Assembly: GCA_900473185.1 (NCBI GenBank)
Contig: UCKU01000011.1
Location: 1 to 64,000, forward strand
DNA length: 64,000 nucleotides
Source of the DNA: Hyphomicrobiales bacterium
GTDB lineage: Bacteria > Pseudomonadota > Alphaproteobacteria > Rhizobiales > Rhizobiaceae
Direction: 5' to 3'
The notes below the pieces were generated by a model. That model did not search any database, was not told where the DNA came from, and worked only from the letters and a program-made list of their open reading frames with translations. Shown one piece after another: positions 25,619 through 33,914 of this stretch (positions are counted from its first letter, which is position 1; every line of letters starts with the position of its first letter). The position numbers and the translations under genes are program-made.

Positions 25619-25849
25619 ATGAAAACCATCGATGTTCGCAAACCGCAGCCCTTCGACGCGCGCGATCTTTCCGTGTGTCAGCCTGTTTTCGATACGCTTC
25701 TGAAGGAGGCGGGCGTCGACAAGGCGTCGGAAGAGGCCGCACGCATTGCCGCAATCACCGTCGAGCTTTATCGGCAAGGCGTGCGCGACCCGGAGCATCT
25801 GCGTATCATGGTGGAAGCCGCGCGGGGGCTCTTCAACCGCGCCGTATAG
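25619..25849 (+). CDS. Small hypothetical protein downstream of hsp20
   Basis: A 76-residue soluble protein (FDTLLKEAGVDKASEEAARI, then YRQGVRDPEHLRIMVEAARG), mostly helical. No family is recognised. It follows hsp20 by 53 bases on the same strand and may be co-transcribed, which would place it in the heat-shock response. The codon use fits its neighbours. Confidence 0.55.
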   Translation: MKTIDVRKPQPFDARDLSVCQPVFDTLLKEAGVDKASEEAARIAAITVELYRQGVRDPEHLRIMVEAARGLFNRAV

Positions 25850-25976
25850 CGCTCGTCGGGTTCCCCCACCCCATCATCACGCGAGGGGGCCTGCTACTCA
25901 AGCTGCCTCAACGCCGCTTCGTAGCTGCGCAGTACGCGTGCCATCGCTTGTCGCCAAGGTCATCATCGCGGCGCGA

Positions 25977-26411
25977 TCAGGCGCCTTCGGCGTGCAGCTT
26001 GCCGAAAATCCTGACGAGTGCATCCAGGTCACTTTCCGACAGGCTCGCCAGTTCCGGTGGCGGCTGATGATAGGCTGCCAGCAATTCGGTCTTCGTTTCA
26101 ATCCCCTTTTCGGTTGCCCGCACGAGCTTCACACGTCGATCGCTTGACGATGGAACGCGGTCGGCCAGGCCGGATCGCTCCAGCCGGTCCACCAGCCATG
26201 TCGCGGTCGAGGGATCGCAGCCCCATTCGCGCGCCAATGTCCCGATCGGCTTGCCATCCGCGCCGAGCGAGAAAAGGGCGCGGGAATCGTTCGGCGTCAA
26301 CCCATATCTCTGCTGCGCCGCCAGGCGCTGCGGCGCCGAACGCATCAGAAAGCTGAACATCAAACGCCAGGCCTCATCGGCACGGTTGGGCGCATCGCGA
26401 GGGGGTGTCAT
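25977..26411 (-). CDS. MarR family regulator
   Basis: A 144-residue MarR-type winged-helix protein: LTPNDSRALFSLGADGKPIG (helix 2 to 3), LAREWGCDPSTATWLVDRLE (recognition helix) and GLADRVPSSSDRRVKLVRAT (wing with the conserved D-x-R). The ATG at 26411 is taken as start; an upstream frame extension would run into the operator. It is divergent from a flavin monooxygenase gene, and a palindrome lies in the shared space, so it probably represses that gene and itself until a phenolic or similar ligand binds. Confidence 0.85.
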   Translation of the reverse strand: MTPPRDAPNRADEAWRLMFSFLMRSAPQRLAAQQRYGLTPNDSRALFSLGADGKPIGTLAREWGCDPSTATWLVDRLERSGLADRVPSSSDRRVKLVRATEKGIETKTELLAAYHQPPPELASLSESDLDALVRIFGKLHAEGA

Positions 26412-26443
26412 GTCTCGGCTCCGGTGCTGCTGTCTTGATATAT

Positions 26444-26457
26444 TTTGAGTCATCAAA
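26444..26457. promoter_or_regulatory. Candidate MarR operator
   Basis: Perfect inverted repeat TTTGA GTCA TCAAA (26444-26457) within a wider AT-rich dyad in the 133-bp space between the divergent marR and monooxygenase genes. Assigned by position and symmetry. Confidence 0.5.
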
Positions 26458-26544
26458 TATTTTTGTCAATCAAAGTAATAAACTCCATTTGGAACCCGGC
26501 TTTGCCGGGAACGGACCTGTCGTATCCGAACATAGGAGAAACGC

Positions 26545-28152
26545 ATGAGCACGCATATCCCGGTTCTGATCATCGGTGGTGGCCTGAACGGCCTCACGGC
26601 CGCAGCACTCCTCGCCCATCAGGGTGTCGGTTGCATGGTAGTGGAGCGTCATGCCGGGACTTCGATCCAGTACAAGTTCACCGGCATCTCGCCGCGCAGC
26701 ATGGAGATATTCCGCAGTCTCGGGCTGGAGGCGGAAATCCGCGCCAAACGCACCGGCGACCAGCAGGGCGGCGGTATTGCACGGGCAAGAAACCTTGCCG
26801 ATCCGGATATTCAATGGGGCGGTCCTGCATGGCGCGATGCCAGCCCCTATAGTCCCACACAGCCCGCGACCTGCGACCAGCATGTGCTGGAACCGATCCT
26901 GCGCCATTGCGCGGAGAGGGGCGGCGCAGACATTCGCTTCAACACCGAGTTTTCATCCCTGGAGCAGGACCCCGCCGCGGTTCGCGCTGTCATCAGCAAT
27001 CGCGAAACCGGGAAGGAGGAAACTGTTGTCGCCGACTATCTGATCGCCGCTGACGGCGCCAATGGCACGCTGCGCGAAAAGCTCGGTATCGACCGGAAGG
27101 GGCCCGGCGTGTTGCAGCACTGGATGAGCATCATCTTCGACACGGACTTGTCCTCCGAGATCGGCGGCAGGCGGCTTACTTCCTGCTTCGTCAGCGACCT
27201 CAACGCCACCATCACGCCGCGCCCTGGCGGACGCTGGCTGCTGGCGTTGCAATATTTTCCGGAAAGGGACGAGCAACCGGAGGACTTCGACCGCGACCGT
27301 TGCCGGGCACTCGTCGAACAGGCGGCCGGCCGATCCGGCGTCAAGGCGGAGTTGGTCGACGCGCGATCCTGGGAGACGGCGGCGTTCATTGCAGACCGTT
27401 TCAGCGCGGGCCGCTGCTTCCTGATCGGTGACGCTGCGCACCTCATGCCACCGACCGGCGCATTCGGGGGCAATTCGGGCATCCACGATGCGCACAACCT
27501 CGCCTGGAAGCTCGCAATGGTCGTTCGCGGCGAGGCGGATGCCAGCCTGCTCGACACCTACGACACGGAGCGCCGGCCGGTGATCGCCGCAACGCTGGCG
27601 CAGGCGCTCGCCCGTCTGCAGCAATGGTTCAAGGACCCTGCGGGGCGGTTGCCGCCCGCCGTCGCCATCGTGGATGACTATGATGTCGTGTTCGGACAGC
27701 GCTACGACGCCGGCGCATTGGTGCTCGAGGCTGCCGCTCGCGACCGGTCGTTCGAACCGGTCGCGGAACTCGCCGGCGTTCCCGGCACCCGCGCGCCGCA
27801 TCTCGTCATCGAGCGTGAAGGCGAAAAGCTCTCGACGCTGGATCTGTTCGGACGCGGTTTCGTGCTGCTTGCAGATGATGCGAACTGGCGCGCTGCGGCG
27901 GATCGCTTGCGCAGGGACGGCGGCATTCCGCTCGCCTGCCATGTTTTCGGGGCGTCCGGCGATCTCGGCGACCCGGAAGGACGCTGGCCTCACGCTTATG
28001 GCGTGGGCGATGGCGGCGCCGTGCTGATACGCCCCGACGGCTTCGTGGCGTGGCGCGCGCCAAACGCGGAGACCGACATCGAAGGCCGGCTGGTCCAAAT
28101 TCTGGACGAGATCGGTATGCGTGTCGGCCACCGCGACGGGACGCTTCGATGA
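26545..28152 (+). CDS. FAD-dependent aromatic/polyketide monooxygenase
   Basis: A 535-residue class A flavoprotein hydroxylase. It has GGGLNG (residues 12-17, FAD ADP-binding), the middle DG motif in IAADGANGTLREKLG (about 168-182) and the GD motif in LIGDAAHLMPPTGAFGGNSG (about 293-312). The C-terminal thioredoxin-like domain (after about residue 400) is that of the PheA/TfdB group, which hydroxylates phenols and polyketides with NAD(P)H. It has a divergent MarR regulator, as many aromatic-compound hydroxylases have. No ring-cleavage enzymes lie nearby, so the substrate may be an antibiotic or plant phenolic (inference). Confidence 0.85.
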   Translation: MSTHIPVLIIGGGLNGLTAAALLAHQGVGCMVVERHAGTSIQYKFTGISPRSMEIFRSLGLEAEIRAKRTGDQQGGGIARARNLADPDIQWGGPAWRDASPYSPTQPATCDQHVLEPILRHCAERGGADIRFNTEFSSLEQDPAAVRAVISNRETGKEETVVADYLIAADGANGTLREKLGIDRKGPGVLQHWMSIIFDTDLSSEIGGRRLTSCFVSDLNATITPRPGGRWLLALQYFPERDEQPEDFDRDRCRALVEQAAGRSGVKAELVDARSWETAAFIADRFSAGRCFLIGDAAHLMPPTGAFGGNSGIHDAHNLAWKLAMVVRGEADASLLDTYDTERRPVIAATLAQALARLQQWFKDPAGRLPPAVAIVDDYDVVFGQRYDAGALVLEAAARDRSFEPVAELAGVPGTRAPHLVIEREGEKLSTLDLFGRGFVLLADDANWRAAADRLRRDGGIPLACHVFGASGDLGDPEGRWPHAYGVGDGGAVLIRPDGFVAWRAPNAETDIEGRLVQILDEIGMRVGHRDGTLR

Positions 28153-28170
28153 CCTGCTGAACTCAATTGC

Positions 28171-28854
28171 TCAACGTCCGTCGTCACCCAGCATGTGATC
28201 CGCCAGCCGGTAACAGTGGCTCGCCTGATAGGCGTTCCGGCCGCGGTTCATGTGCGTCAGGTTGAACGCCCGGATAGCCTGCAGCGCACGGGGCGTGGCG
28301 AGAAATTTGCCGATCGAGGAGACGCCGCGGACCTTGACGCCGAAAATGTCCTCGCCTCGGGGAAAGAAATAGCTGACGTCATCAGGCATCATGACACAGG
28401 ACCCGAGGAAATCCTCGTCCACCTGGCCGTGATCGAGTGAGTGGTCGGTGGTGAAATCGGAAAGATGCACCAGGAAGAGAGCGCGGATGTCCTCACCATC
28501 AGCATAGAGCGAGAAGAGCTCCATCCAGCTCGCATTGACGCGAATGAGGGCTTTGCCCGGCGTCGACGGCAGACAGGAAACCGACCAGTAGTGCCGCTCC
28601 GTCCGGCGCGGGATCGGGATGCAGTCGCTCCCGTAGCGCCTGAGAATGTCCAGAACCGCTTGTGCCTGCGGCCGGCGCAGCAGCTTCTCAAACCTGGCGA
28701 CGTATTTGAGGCGCAATTCCAGGGACTCCGGGCGCTCGTCGGCGTCGGCCAGGATCGTTTCGCCCAGCATCCAATCGCGCTGCTGCTCAAGATCGAGGAA
28801 CCGGCGCAGGCCGGCAGTGTTTTGGCGGCGCGCCGCGCTCACGTCATCTACCAT
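28171..28854 (-). CDS. Hypothetical protein
   Basis: A 227-residue soluble protein without signal peptide or membrane segment. Distinct stretches are RRTERHYWSVSCLPSTPGKA, a strand-rich centre (IRVNASWMELFSLYADGEDI, then LFLVHLSDFTTDHSL) and FFPRGEDIFGVKVRGVSSIG. The family is not recognised. It converges on the monooxygenase gene with only 18 bases between the two stops. Codon use resembles that of the surrounding genes, supporting a true gene. Confidence 0.6.
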   Translation of the reverse strand: MVDDVSAARRQNTAGLRRFLDLEQQRDWMLGETILADADERPESLELRLKYVARFEKLLRRPQAQAVLDILRRYGSDCIPIPRRTERHYWSVSCLPSTPGKALIRVNASWMELFSLYADGEDIRALFLVHLSDFTTDHSLDHGQVDEDFLGSCVMMPDDVSYFFPRGEDIFGVKVRGVSSIGKFLATPRALQAIRAFNLTHMNRGRNAYQASHCYRLADHMLGDDGR

Positions 28855-29234
28855 GAAAGCAATCCCAGGCTCCGCTTCGGAACAGCTCTTCGCCTTGTCG
28901 CGGCGACAGAGCGTTACGAATTTTCTCCGCTAGCCGTATATATCCATCATTTGCTGCGGGAGAACTACGGCCCCTATGCCGAGACACTTGTCGGACCTGC
29001 CGCTCAAGCGAAGCCGCAGACAGCCAGAAGCGGGTGTGGAACCACTAGAGTGTTTCCGTTCTTCTTCGAACCACGGAAACACTCTATCTCTTTGTTTTTA
29101 CGCAATTCCGGACGCAAAACCGCTATGCACTTTTGCTGGAATTGCTCTAACCAGACAGGGTTCGAAAACCGTGATCGATAGGCCGGTTTCCCGAACCCAT
29201 CGGTGGATCAGCTCTCAATGGAAATCAGCAGCTA
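28855..29234. other. Intergenic region with one family A repeat
   Basis: No convincing gene is seen in these 380 bases. They hold the upstream region of the 227-residue gene, a full-length family A palindrome (29046-29151) and about 80 bases up to the end of a small lipoprotein gene. Open frames crossing it are antisense to other genes or interrupted by the repeat. Confidence 0.6.
29046..29151. repeat. Full-length rhizobial palindromic repeat, family A (second copy)
   Basis: Left stem TAGAGTGTTTCCG (29046-29058) with CGGAAACACTCTA (29074-29086); right part ACGCAATTCCGGACGCAAAA to CTTTTGCTGGAATTGCTCTA. Compared with the copy at 13561 the left stem differs at two base pairs, and both changes are compensated on the other arm. 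Confidence 0.8.
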
Positions 29235-29381
29235 CTAATAGCCACCGTAATTGCCGCGAACGGGACCAATCCCCAGTGGAGTTGCGTAGGTCGTGTTGTC
29301 GCCGCCGGTGCCGGTGGTCGCGCACCCTGAAAGGGTCAGAAGCGCGATCGTTACCGCGGCCAAAAGGTATTTTGCAGACAT
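29235..29381 (-). CDS. 48-residue lipoprotein
   Basis: The ATG at 29381 follows AAGGGGGACA, a strong ribosome site. The product has a signal sequence KYLLAAVTIALLTLSGC with lipobox LSGC (Cys20) and a small mature part rich in Gly and Thr (ATTGTGGDNTTYATPLG) ending in NYGGY. It is probably a periplasmic or outer-membrane lipoprotein of unknown function. An in-frame extension to 29444 has no ribosome site. Confidence 0.72.
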   Translation of the reverse strand: MSAKYLLAAVTIALLTLSGCATTGTGGDNTTYATPLGIGPVRGNYGGY

Positions 29382-29612
29382 GACATTGTCCCCCTTATCA
29401 GTCACCGCGCAGGCCTTCAGGGCCAGAGCACGAGTATTCCCCAAACCATCGGCATCGGCAACTGCGGCGAGTACCTATTCGACGCAATTGCCTCAAGATA
29501 TCGGGGCTTGGAATAAGCCCGTTCACTCTCGGTCCGATGGGCCTTTGCGGAAGGCATGGAACGAATTCATTTCCAAGCTGGGGCCTGCCCGGTGGCGGTG
29601 TCGAAGCCGTAG

Positions 29613-29843
29613 ATGATGGCGTTTACCGCCGGCCAATCTTTTTCGATCGTGCACTCGGGACGGTCGAAGTACACCGGTGGATCGCGACTTTTTTTCGAAC
29701 CCCAGTCGGTGGTTTCCAATCGCGGGCGTGACGCTGTGCGCGTCTATGTTCGCGGCGATGTGAGCGGCAAGCCGTGGGCGAGATGGGCTGATGGGCGCAT
29801 CGAGTTCGAATACGGCCCGCGAGGGCGGGAACACATCTTCTAG
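29613..29843 (+). CDS. Doubtful small reading frame
   Basis: A 76-residue frame whose second half (DAVRVYVRGDVSGKPWARWA, then DGRIEFEYGPRG) reads like protein, with charged residues regularly spaced. However, a stop codon lies directly before its first ATG, no ribosome site is seen and no family is recognised. It may be the 3' remnant of a decayed gene. Confidence 0.22.
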   Translation: MMAFTAGQSFSIVHSGRSKYTGGSRLFFEPQSVVSNRGRDAVRVYVRGDVSGKPWARWADGRIEFEYGPRGREHIF

Positions 29844-29921
29844 AGTGTGTGGGCGTAACGCCTTGGAGGCGCTGGTCATCGGGTATTTTTTGTTTGCGGC
29901 CGACCTGCAGAATTGCTTACC

Positions 29922-30181
29922 GCGCTTACGACTGCGCACTAGGTCCCGTAAGCGTATTTTCCTAATACTTTCAGCGGTTTGTTGTTTTGCTTGCGGACTT
30001 ACAGAGACAATCGCGGAACTCAGGTGGAGAGATGGACCGGTTTCCCAAGCGGCTGTTGGCTATCCTATGAGAGTAGGGGACTTGCCATGATTTCGTAATT
30101 TTGTAAGCGCAATCGTTAAGGTGCCGATTTTGTTCAGGAAATGCGCTTACAAGACCTGCCGGTAAATCGCGGCGCTTACAA
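29922..30181. repeat. Cluster of five CGCTTAC/GTAAGCG motifs
   Basis: The core CGCTTAC occurs at about 29924 (in GCGCTTACG), inverted at 29947 (CGTAAGCG), inverted at 30101-30110 (TTGTAAGCGC), and direct at 30143-30152 and 30172-30181 (GCGCTTACAA both). The first two form an 8-bp inverted repeat; the last three share ten bases. The region lies downstream of the DUF982 gene and has no other clear function. Confidence 0.55.
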
Positions 30182-30221
30182 ACTTCGGACATCAGGCCGC
30201 CATTCCCGCGAAAGCGACAGT

Positions 30222-30485
30222 TCAGTGAAGCACGGCGATGGCGGTAATCCCAGCCTCGGCTGCAGCGCGAATAATCGCCGCCCTCAGAGCCTTAGGGTCA
30301 GCGTTGCCGTGCACGACATCAAGACAGACCTTGATCGCCGCCAGAAATTCCTCCCCGTCATCGGAAGGAAATTCCGTCATGAGCGCGTTGGCGGCTCCAA
30401 TAGCCGTTCGGACGGACAAGAGCCTATCCGGATCGTGAAACATCAGGATCACGGGATCGAATTCGATTGGGGTGTCCCATTCCAT
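30222..30485 (-). CDS. DUF982 family protein
   Basis: An 87-residue protein matching the rhizobial DUF982 pattern: a short beta start (FDPVILMFHDPDRLLSVRTA), then AALMTEF-type helix, EEFLAAIKVCLDVVHGNADP and ALRAAIIRAAAEAGITA. DUF982 proteins are small, numerous in Rhizobiales and of unknown function. The ATG at 30485 is used because the family starts here; the longer frame upstream has no family resemblance. Confidence 0.75.
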   Translation of the reverse strand: MEWDTPIEFDPVILMFHDPDRLLSVRTAIGAANALMTEFPSDDGEEFLAAIKVCLDVVHGNADPKALRAAIIRAAAEAGITAIAVLH

Positions 30486-30869
30486 GACACAATACTCCCG
30501 ATGGGATGGCGTATTGTTAACGAAGCAAGAGGTGTGCCAGGGGGAGTCGGGGCATGGCAATGCACGGCAAGGCTGAAGGCAATAGGCGCCACAGTTCGGC
30601 GGCTTACGCCCTTTGCTAGCCTGCCTTACGGACGTCTGCTGATGAATGGAACGCTTTTGCCGGAAAATCCGCTGAGGCCGAATCATCGGTTTACTTTAGG
30701 ATTTGCAAGCAGCAAGGTGTCGGTCTCGTGCTCCTCGCAGTGGCGGTGCCGCCTGCGCCTGGGCCGGAAAGCACGCTGGCCTGTCGATGGCGACAGGTGT
30801 CACCCGGCACTGCCGGGTGACAGATCGTCGGGCCGACGTTGAGTGACGGCCGCGGTCCGGTCGATGTCG
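30486..30869. other. Intergenic region with two abutting hairpins
   Basis: About 380 bases between the DUF982 start and the hydrolase stop, both on the minus strand. No gene is supported. It holds the promoter area of the DUF982 gene and two adjoining perfect hairpins near the hydrolase end. Confidence 0.55.
30780..30822 (-). terminator. Two tandem perfect hairpins after the hydrolase gene
   Basis: CCTGTCG ATGG CGACAGG (30780-30797) is directly followed by TGTCACCCGGCA (30798-30809) and TGCCGGGTGACA (30811-30822), a 12-bp stem with one base between the arms. They lie 48 bases beyond the hydrolase stop on the minus strand. They may end or protect the transcript; a 25-bp near-palindrome could also be a protein-binding site or cruciform. 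Confidence 0.5.
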
Positions 30870-31688
30870 TCAAGACCTGATGAACGAGAGCAGGTCGGGG
30901 TTGAGGACATCCGCATGTGTGGTCAGCATGCCATGGGGGTAGCCCGGATAGGTCTTCAGCGACCCGTTCTTGAGCAGGTCGACCGCACGCGGCACTGAAC
31001 TTGCGAAGGGGACGACTTGATCGGCCTCGCCATGCATCACCAGCACCGGCACAGTGATCTTCTTGAGGTCTTCGGTATAATCTTCGAGCCAAGAGTCGAC
31101 GGTTGCGTAATGAGCGAGGGCACCGCCGGCCATGCCTTGGCGCCACCAGTTCGCAATGATCGCCTCCGAAGGCTTCGCCCCATCGAGGTTGTAGCCGTAG
31201 AACGGGTTCTCAGGGACGAAACGGTAGAACTGCGACCGGTTGCCCAGCACGCCTGCCCGGATCGCTTCGAACCACTCCGGCGGCTGACCGGACGGGTTGT
31301 TCTCGCTCCGGTACATGTTCGGCGTCAGGGAAGCGACCAGTACCGCCTTCGCGACGCGCTCTTGGTGGCGAGCGACATAGCGCGCTACCTCACCGCCACC
31401 CGTGGAGTGGCCGACATGGATCGCATCGCGCAGGTTGAGGTGCTCGGTCAGGATCGCGAGGTCGGCAACCCAGTGGTCCATGTCGTTGCCGGTGCCGGGC
31501 TGGTCGGACCGGCCGTGGCCGCGCCGGTCGTGGGCGATCACCCGGTAGCCGTGGTGAAGGAAGAAGGTCATCTGGGCGTCCCAGTCGTCCGCCGACAGCG
31601 GCCAGCCGTGGCTGAAAACGATCGGCTGGCCTGAGCCCCAGTCCTTGTAGAAGATGTTTACGCCGTCCGTGGTAGTGATTGTAGGCAT
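30870..31688 (-). CDS. Alpha/beta hydrolase (non-haem chloroperoxidase/esterase type)
   Basis: A 272-residue alpha/beta hydrolase. It has the oxyanion segment FSHGWPLSADDWDAQM (about residues 25-40), nucleophile elbow GHSTGGGE (Ser about 95), Asp in MHGEADQVVP (about 225) and His in PGYPHGM (about 253). The combination HDRRGHGRSDQP and GHSTGG is that of bacterial haloperoxidase/arylesterase proteins, which are cytoplasmic esterases or perhydrolases. It is divergent from a LysR gene across 260 bp and is a likely target of it. Confidence 0.87.
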   Translation of the reverse strand: MPTITTTDGVNIFYKDWGSGQPIVFSHGWPLSADDWDAQMTFFLHHGYRVIAHDRRGHGRSDQPGTGNDMDHWVADLAILTEHLNLRDAIHVGHSTGGGEVARYVARHQERVAKAVLVASLTPNMYRSENNPSGQPPEWFEAIRAGVLGNRSQFYRFVPENPFYGYNLDGAKPSEAIIANWWRQGMAGGALAHYATVDSWLEDYTEDLKKITVPVLVMHGEADQVVPFASSVPRAVDLLKNGSLKTYPGYPHGMLTTHADVLNPDLLSFIRS

Positions 31689-31919
31689 TGCGTCGCTCCA
31701 TCTGCGCTGTTAAACGTTTATTTGAAGATCATAATCAATCAATTAGAGCCATTCATCCACGCGCTACTGCAATAGGCTCTTTAGACATTTAGCGTTTCCT
31801 CTCCGATTGGACAGAGTTGTTTGCGAAATACTCCGGTGAGGCGCGTTCGATCATATCCCGAAATTGCGACGTTAATTAAATCGCCCTTTTATCGGAGACA
31901 AATACCTTGTACGTTCGAG

Positions 31920-31938
31920 CTATGCCTTAAAGGTATAG
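31920..31938. promoter_or_regulatory. Palindrome before lysR (possible autoregulatory site)
   Basis: CTATGCCTTAAAGGTATAG is a 19-base near-perfect dyad (one mismatched pair plus the central base) ending ten bases before the LysR start codon. A second partial half-site, ATACCTTG, lies at about 31902. The position fits self-repression by the regulator. Confidence 0.45.
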
Positions 31939-31948
31939 CGAGGACCCG

Positions 31949-32872
31949 ATGGAACTGAGGCATTTGCGCTATTTTGTTGCTGTTGCGGAGGAGGGAAGCC
32001 TGCTGACCGCAGCAGAGCGGCGGCTTCACACGTCCCAGCCCTCACTCAGCAGGCAAATTCGCGATCTGGAAGCCGAAGTCGGCGTCAAACTGTTGGAACG
32101 GCAGTCGCGCGGCGTGACGCTCACCGCCGCCGGCAAGGTGTTTCTTGATCACGCGCGGCTGGCGTTATTGCAAGTCGAGGCGGCAGCGGAAGGGGCCCGG
32201 CGGGCAGAGCGGCCGGAAAGGCAGTCGTTCACGATCGGTTTTCTCGCAGGGCAAGAGGTCGTGTGGCTACCCCATGCGTTGCGCATTATTCGCGAGGAAG
32301 CGCCGGAGGTTGAAATCATATTGTCCAGCCAGTCTTCCCCGGACCTGGCTCTGGCACTGATGCGAGGCAAGCTGGACGTCGCTTTCCTTCGCCCCGAGAC
32401 GCAGAGTGTGGGTGTGTCCTTCAAGTTTTTGGCCAAGGAGCCGCTGATCGCCGTGCTGCCGGCGGACCATCGCTTGACGTCGCGCAAAAAGATCCTGCCG
32501 CAGGACCTTGCCCGCGAAACTTACGTCAGTTCGGCTAGAATTTCTCCCGTACTGCAATCCGTGATCCAGGATTACGCGTCGAACGTCGGGATCACGCTGA
32601 AGGCAGAATACGAAGGTGAGGGCCTGCCATCGGCAATGTCGCTCGTCGTGTCTACAGGTGGAATAACGCTTATTCCGCTTTATGCGCAAAATATGCTGAC
32701 ACCGAATGTCGTTGCCAGAGCACTTGAGGGTGTGCCTCCGACAATTGATCTCACCTTAGGATACAACGATTCAAATTCCTCGCCTTTGCTCCGCCGATTT
32801 TTGTCTCGCTCTGATGAATTGGTCGCCAACGTCCAAAATCAGAGCATCATCCGCTATGCCGAAGTTCCATAG
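31949..32872 (+). CDS. LysR family transcriptional regulator
   Basis: A 307-residue LysR regulator. The N-terminal winged helix (residues 1-65) has LRYFVAVAEEGSLLTAAERR and TSQPSLSRQIRDLEAEVGVK. The C-terminal effector domain (about 90-300) has FTIGFLAGQEVVWLPHALRI and VSTGGITLIPLYAQ, of the type binding aromatic or small organic acids (HcaR/CbnR-like impression). It is divergent from the chloroperoxidase-type hydrolase, the standard LysR layout. Confidence 0.88.
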   Translation: MELRHLRYFVAVAEEGSLLTAAERRLHTSQPSLSRQIRDLEAEVGVKLLERQSRGVTLTAAGKVFLDHARLALLQVEAAAEGARRAERPERQSFTIGFLAGQEVVWLPHALRIIREEAPEVEIILSSQSSPDLALALMRGKLDVAFLRPETQSVGVSFKFLAKEPLIAVLPADHRLTSRKKILPQDLARETYVSSARISPVLQSVIQDYASNVGITLKAEYEGEGLPSAMSLVVSTGGITLIPLYAQNMLTPNVVARALEGVPPTIDLTLGYNDSNSSPLLRRFLSRSDELVANVQNQSIIRYAEVP

Positions 32873-33028
32873 TAGGGAGCCCTTCTACAAAGAAAAGCGG
32901 GCCCCCTTGCGGCAGCCATGAAGAGTAGCGTCGCGGTGTTCACGCCCTCGCCCCCCGTGTAACCATAGTCCATGTGTGGCGAACGGGCCTGCCGCGCCGT
33001 TTCCGCCATCTCTGGAGCCTCCCCATCA

Positions 33029-33377
33029 TCACTCGAAGGCTCTTGCTACCCGATTTGCCTCGCGCCGCTTCCTGACTGTGCGGTAGACCTCCCGAACGAG
33101 ATAGGCCGCTAGAATGATTATCTGCTGCAAAAAAAACGGCGCCGACGACCAGGAATTGAATCACTTCGTCAGGCTCATAAGAGTCGCCCACAGCGGCTCT
33201 ATCTGGTGTGAAAGTCACCTTGTGGCACACATACACCGACAGAACGATCCAGCTCACCGCCAAAAAGTGGAACGCCATCCGGCGATGTGGCCATCTGCGC
33301 CCAGCGATAAAGGCCAGAAGCGGAGCCGCAAAGTTGCTCGTAACAAAGATGAGGAATGCGAGTTCAGGCTTGATCAT
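33029..33377 (-). pseudogene. Frameshifted small membrane-protein gene
   Basis: From the ATG at 33377 the product begins MIKPELAFLIFVTSNF with two hydrophobic segments (SNFAAPLLAFIAG and FHFLAVSWIVLSVYV). At a run of eight A on the plus strand (33129-33136) the reading leaves a sensible path: in the present frame a third hydrophobic helix stops and random sequence follows, but with one base fewer it continues as VVGAVFLQQIIILAAYLVRE followed by a basic tail VRKRREANRVARAFE and a stop at 33029. This gives a 115-residue three-helix protein. It is either a real frameshift, a sequencing error in a homopolymer, or slippage. Confidence 0.55.
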
Positions 33378-33459
33378 CGAATGCCGTGTCGTGCTTTTCA
33401 AAAAGGTGCAGCAATATTTTTGACCAACGGGACGACGCGCCCAACACCGTCGTGAGAAA

Positions 33460-33801
33460 CTACATCCGCGGACTAGCGTACCACGGGGCTTTTTCAACGA
33501 TGACTTTTCTATTTACCTTGCGGTCGTCAGGTACCTGGATTTCAATGACTTTGCCTCGGTTCCCCTTTTTTACTTCCTTACAAACCGCAGAGATTGCCAA
33601 AAGCATTGGTTCATCTGGGGTGTGCGACATTCCAAGAGTGGCTGCGGCTTTCATTGCCGATTCCGGCGTCATGTTGAATCCGCACGTCATCTGCACGACG
33701 TCATGAAACAAGGCTGCTCCTTCGAACGAGCGATTGTCGGCCTCGGCGTAACCAGCAGCAGTAAGAGCGAGCGCGAAAGCCGCGAAAATACTTGGTTTCA
33801 T
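33460..33801 (-). CDS. Small exported hypothetical protein
   Basis: A 113-residue protein with signal peptide (SIFAAFALALTAAGYAEA, cleavage about residue 19) and a mature domain with two Cys (MTCGFNMTPESAMKAAATLG and AVCKEVKKGN) that could form a disulphide in the periplasm. The ATG at 33801 is chosen for the signal peptide. No family recognised. It is flanked by two other minus-strand genes for small membrane or exported proteins. Confidence 0.6.
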   Translation of the reverse strand: MKPSIFAAFALALTAAGYAEADNRSFEGAALFHDVVQMTCGFNMTPESAMKAAATLGMSHTPDEPMLLAISAVCKEVKKGNRGKVIEIQVPDDRKVNRKVIVEKAPWYASPRM

Positions 33802-33914
33802 TGAAATATCCCCCCAATACGACTTAAGGCTGCAATACATCCCAGCGCAGTTCCGAAGTCAATTCAGTGCAGATCAGAAACAAGATTCTTTCGGAGATCG
33901 ATTGGTGGAAAAGC

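Larger units (their letters stand above)
29382..30221. other. Gene-poor accessory region
   Basis: Eight hundred and forty bases without a confident gene. A weak 76-residue frame lies at 29613-29843, and a cluster of CGCTTAC-type motifs at 29922-30181. Composition is less GC-rich than the flanks after 29880, with runs such as GTATTTTTTGTTTGC. This may be remnant or recently acquired DNA. Confidence 0.5.

Noticed and set aside
29523..29939. A 138-residue minus-strand frame
   Set aside because: Arg/His/Lys-rich low-information translation with no ribosome site and no domain.
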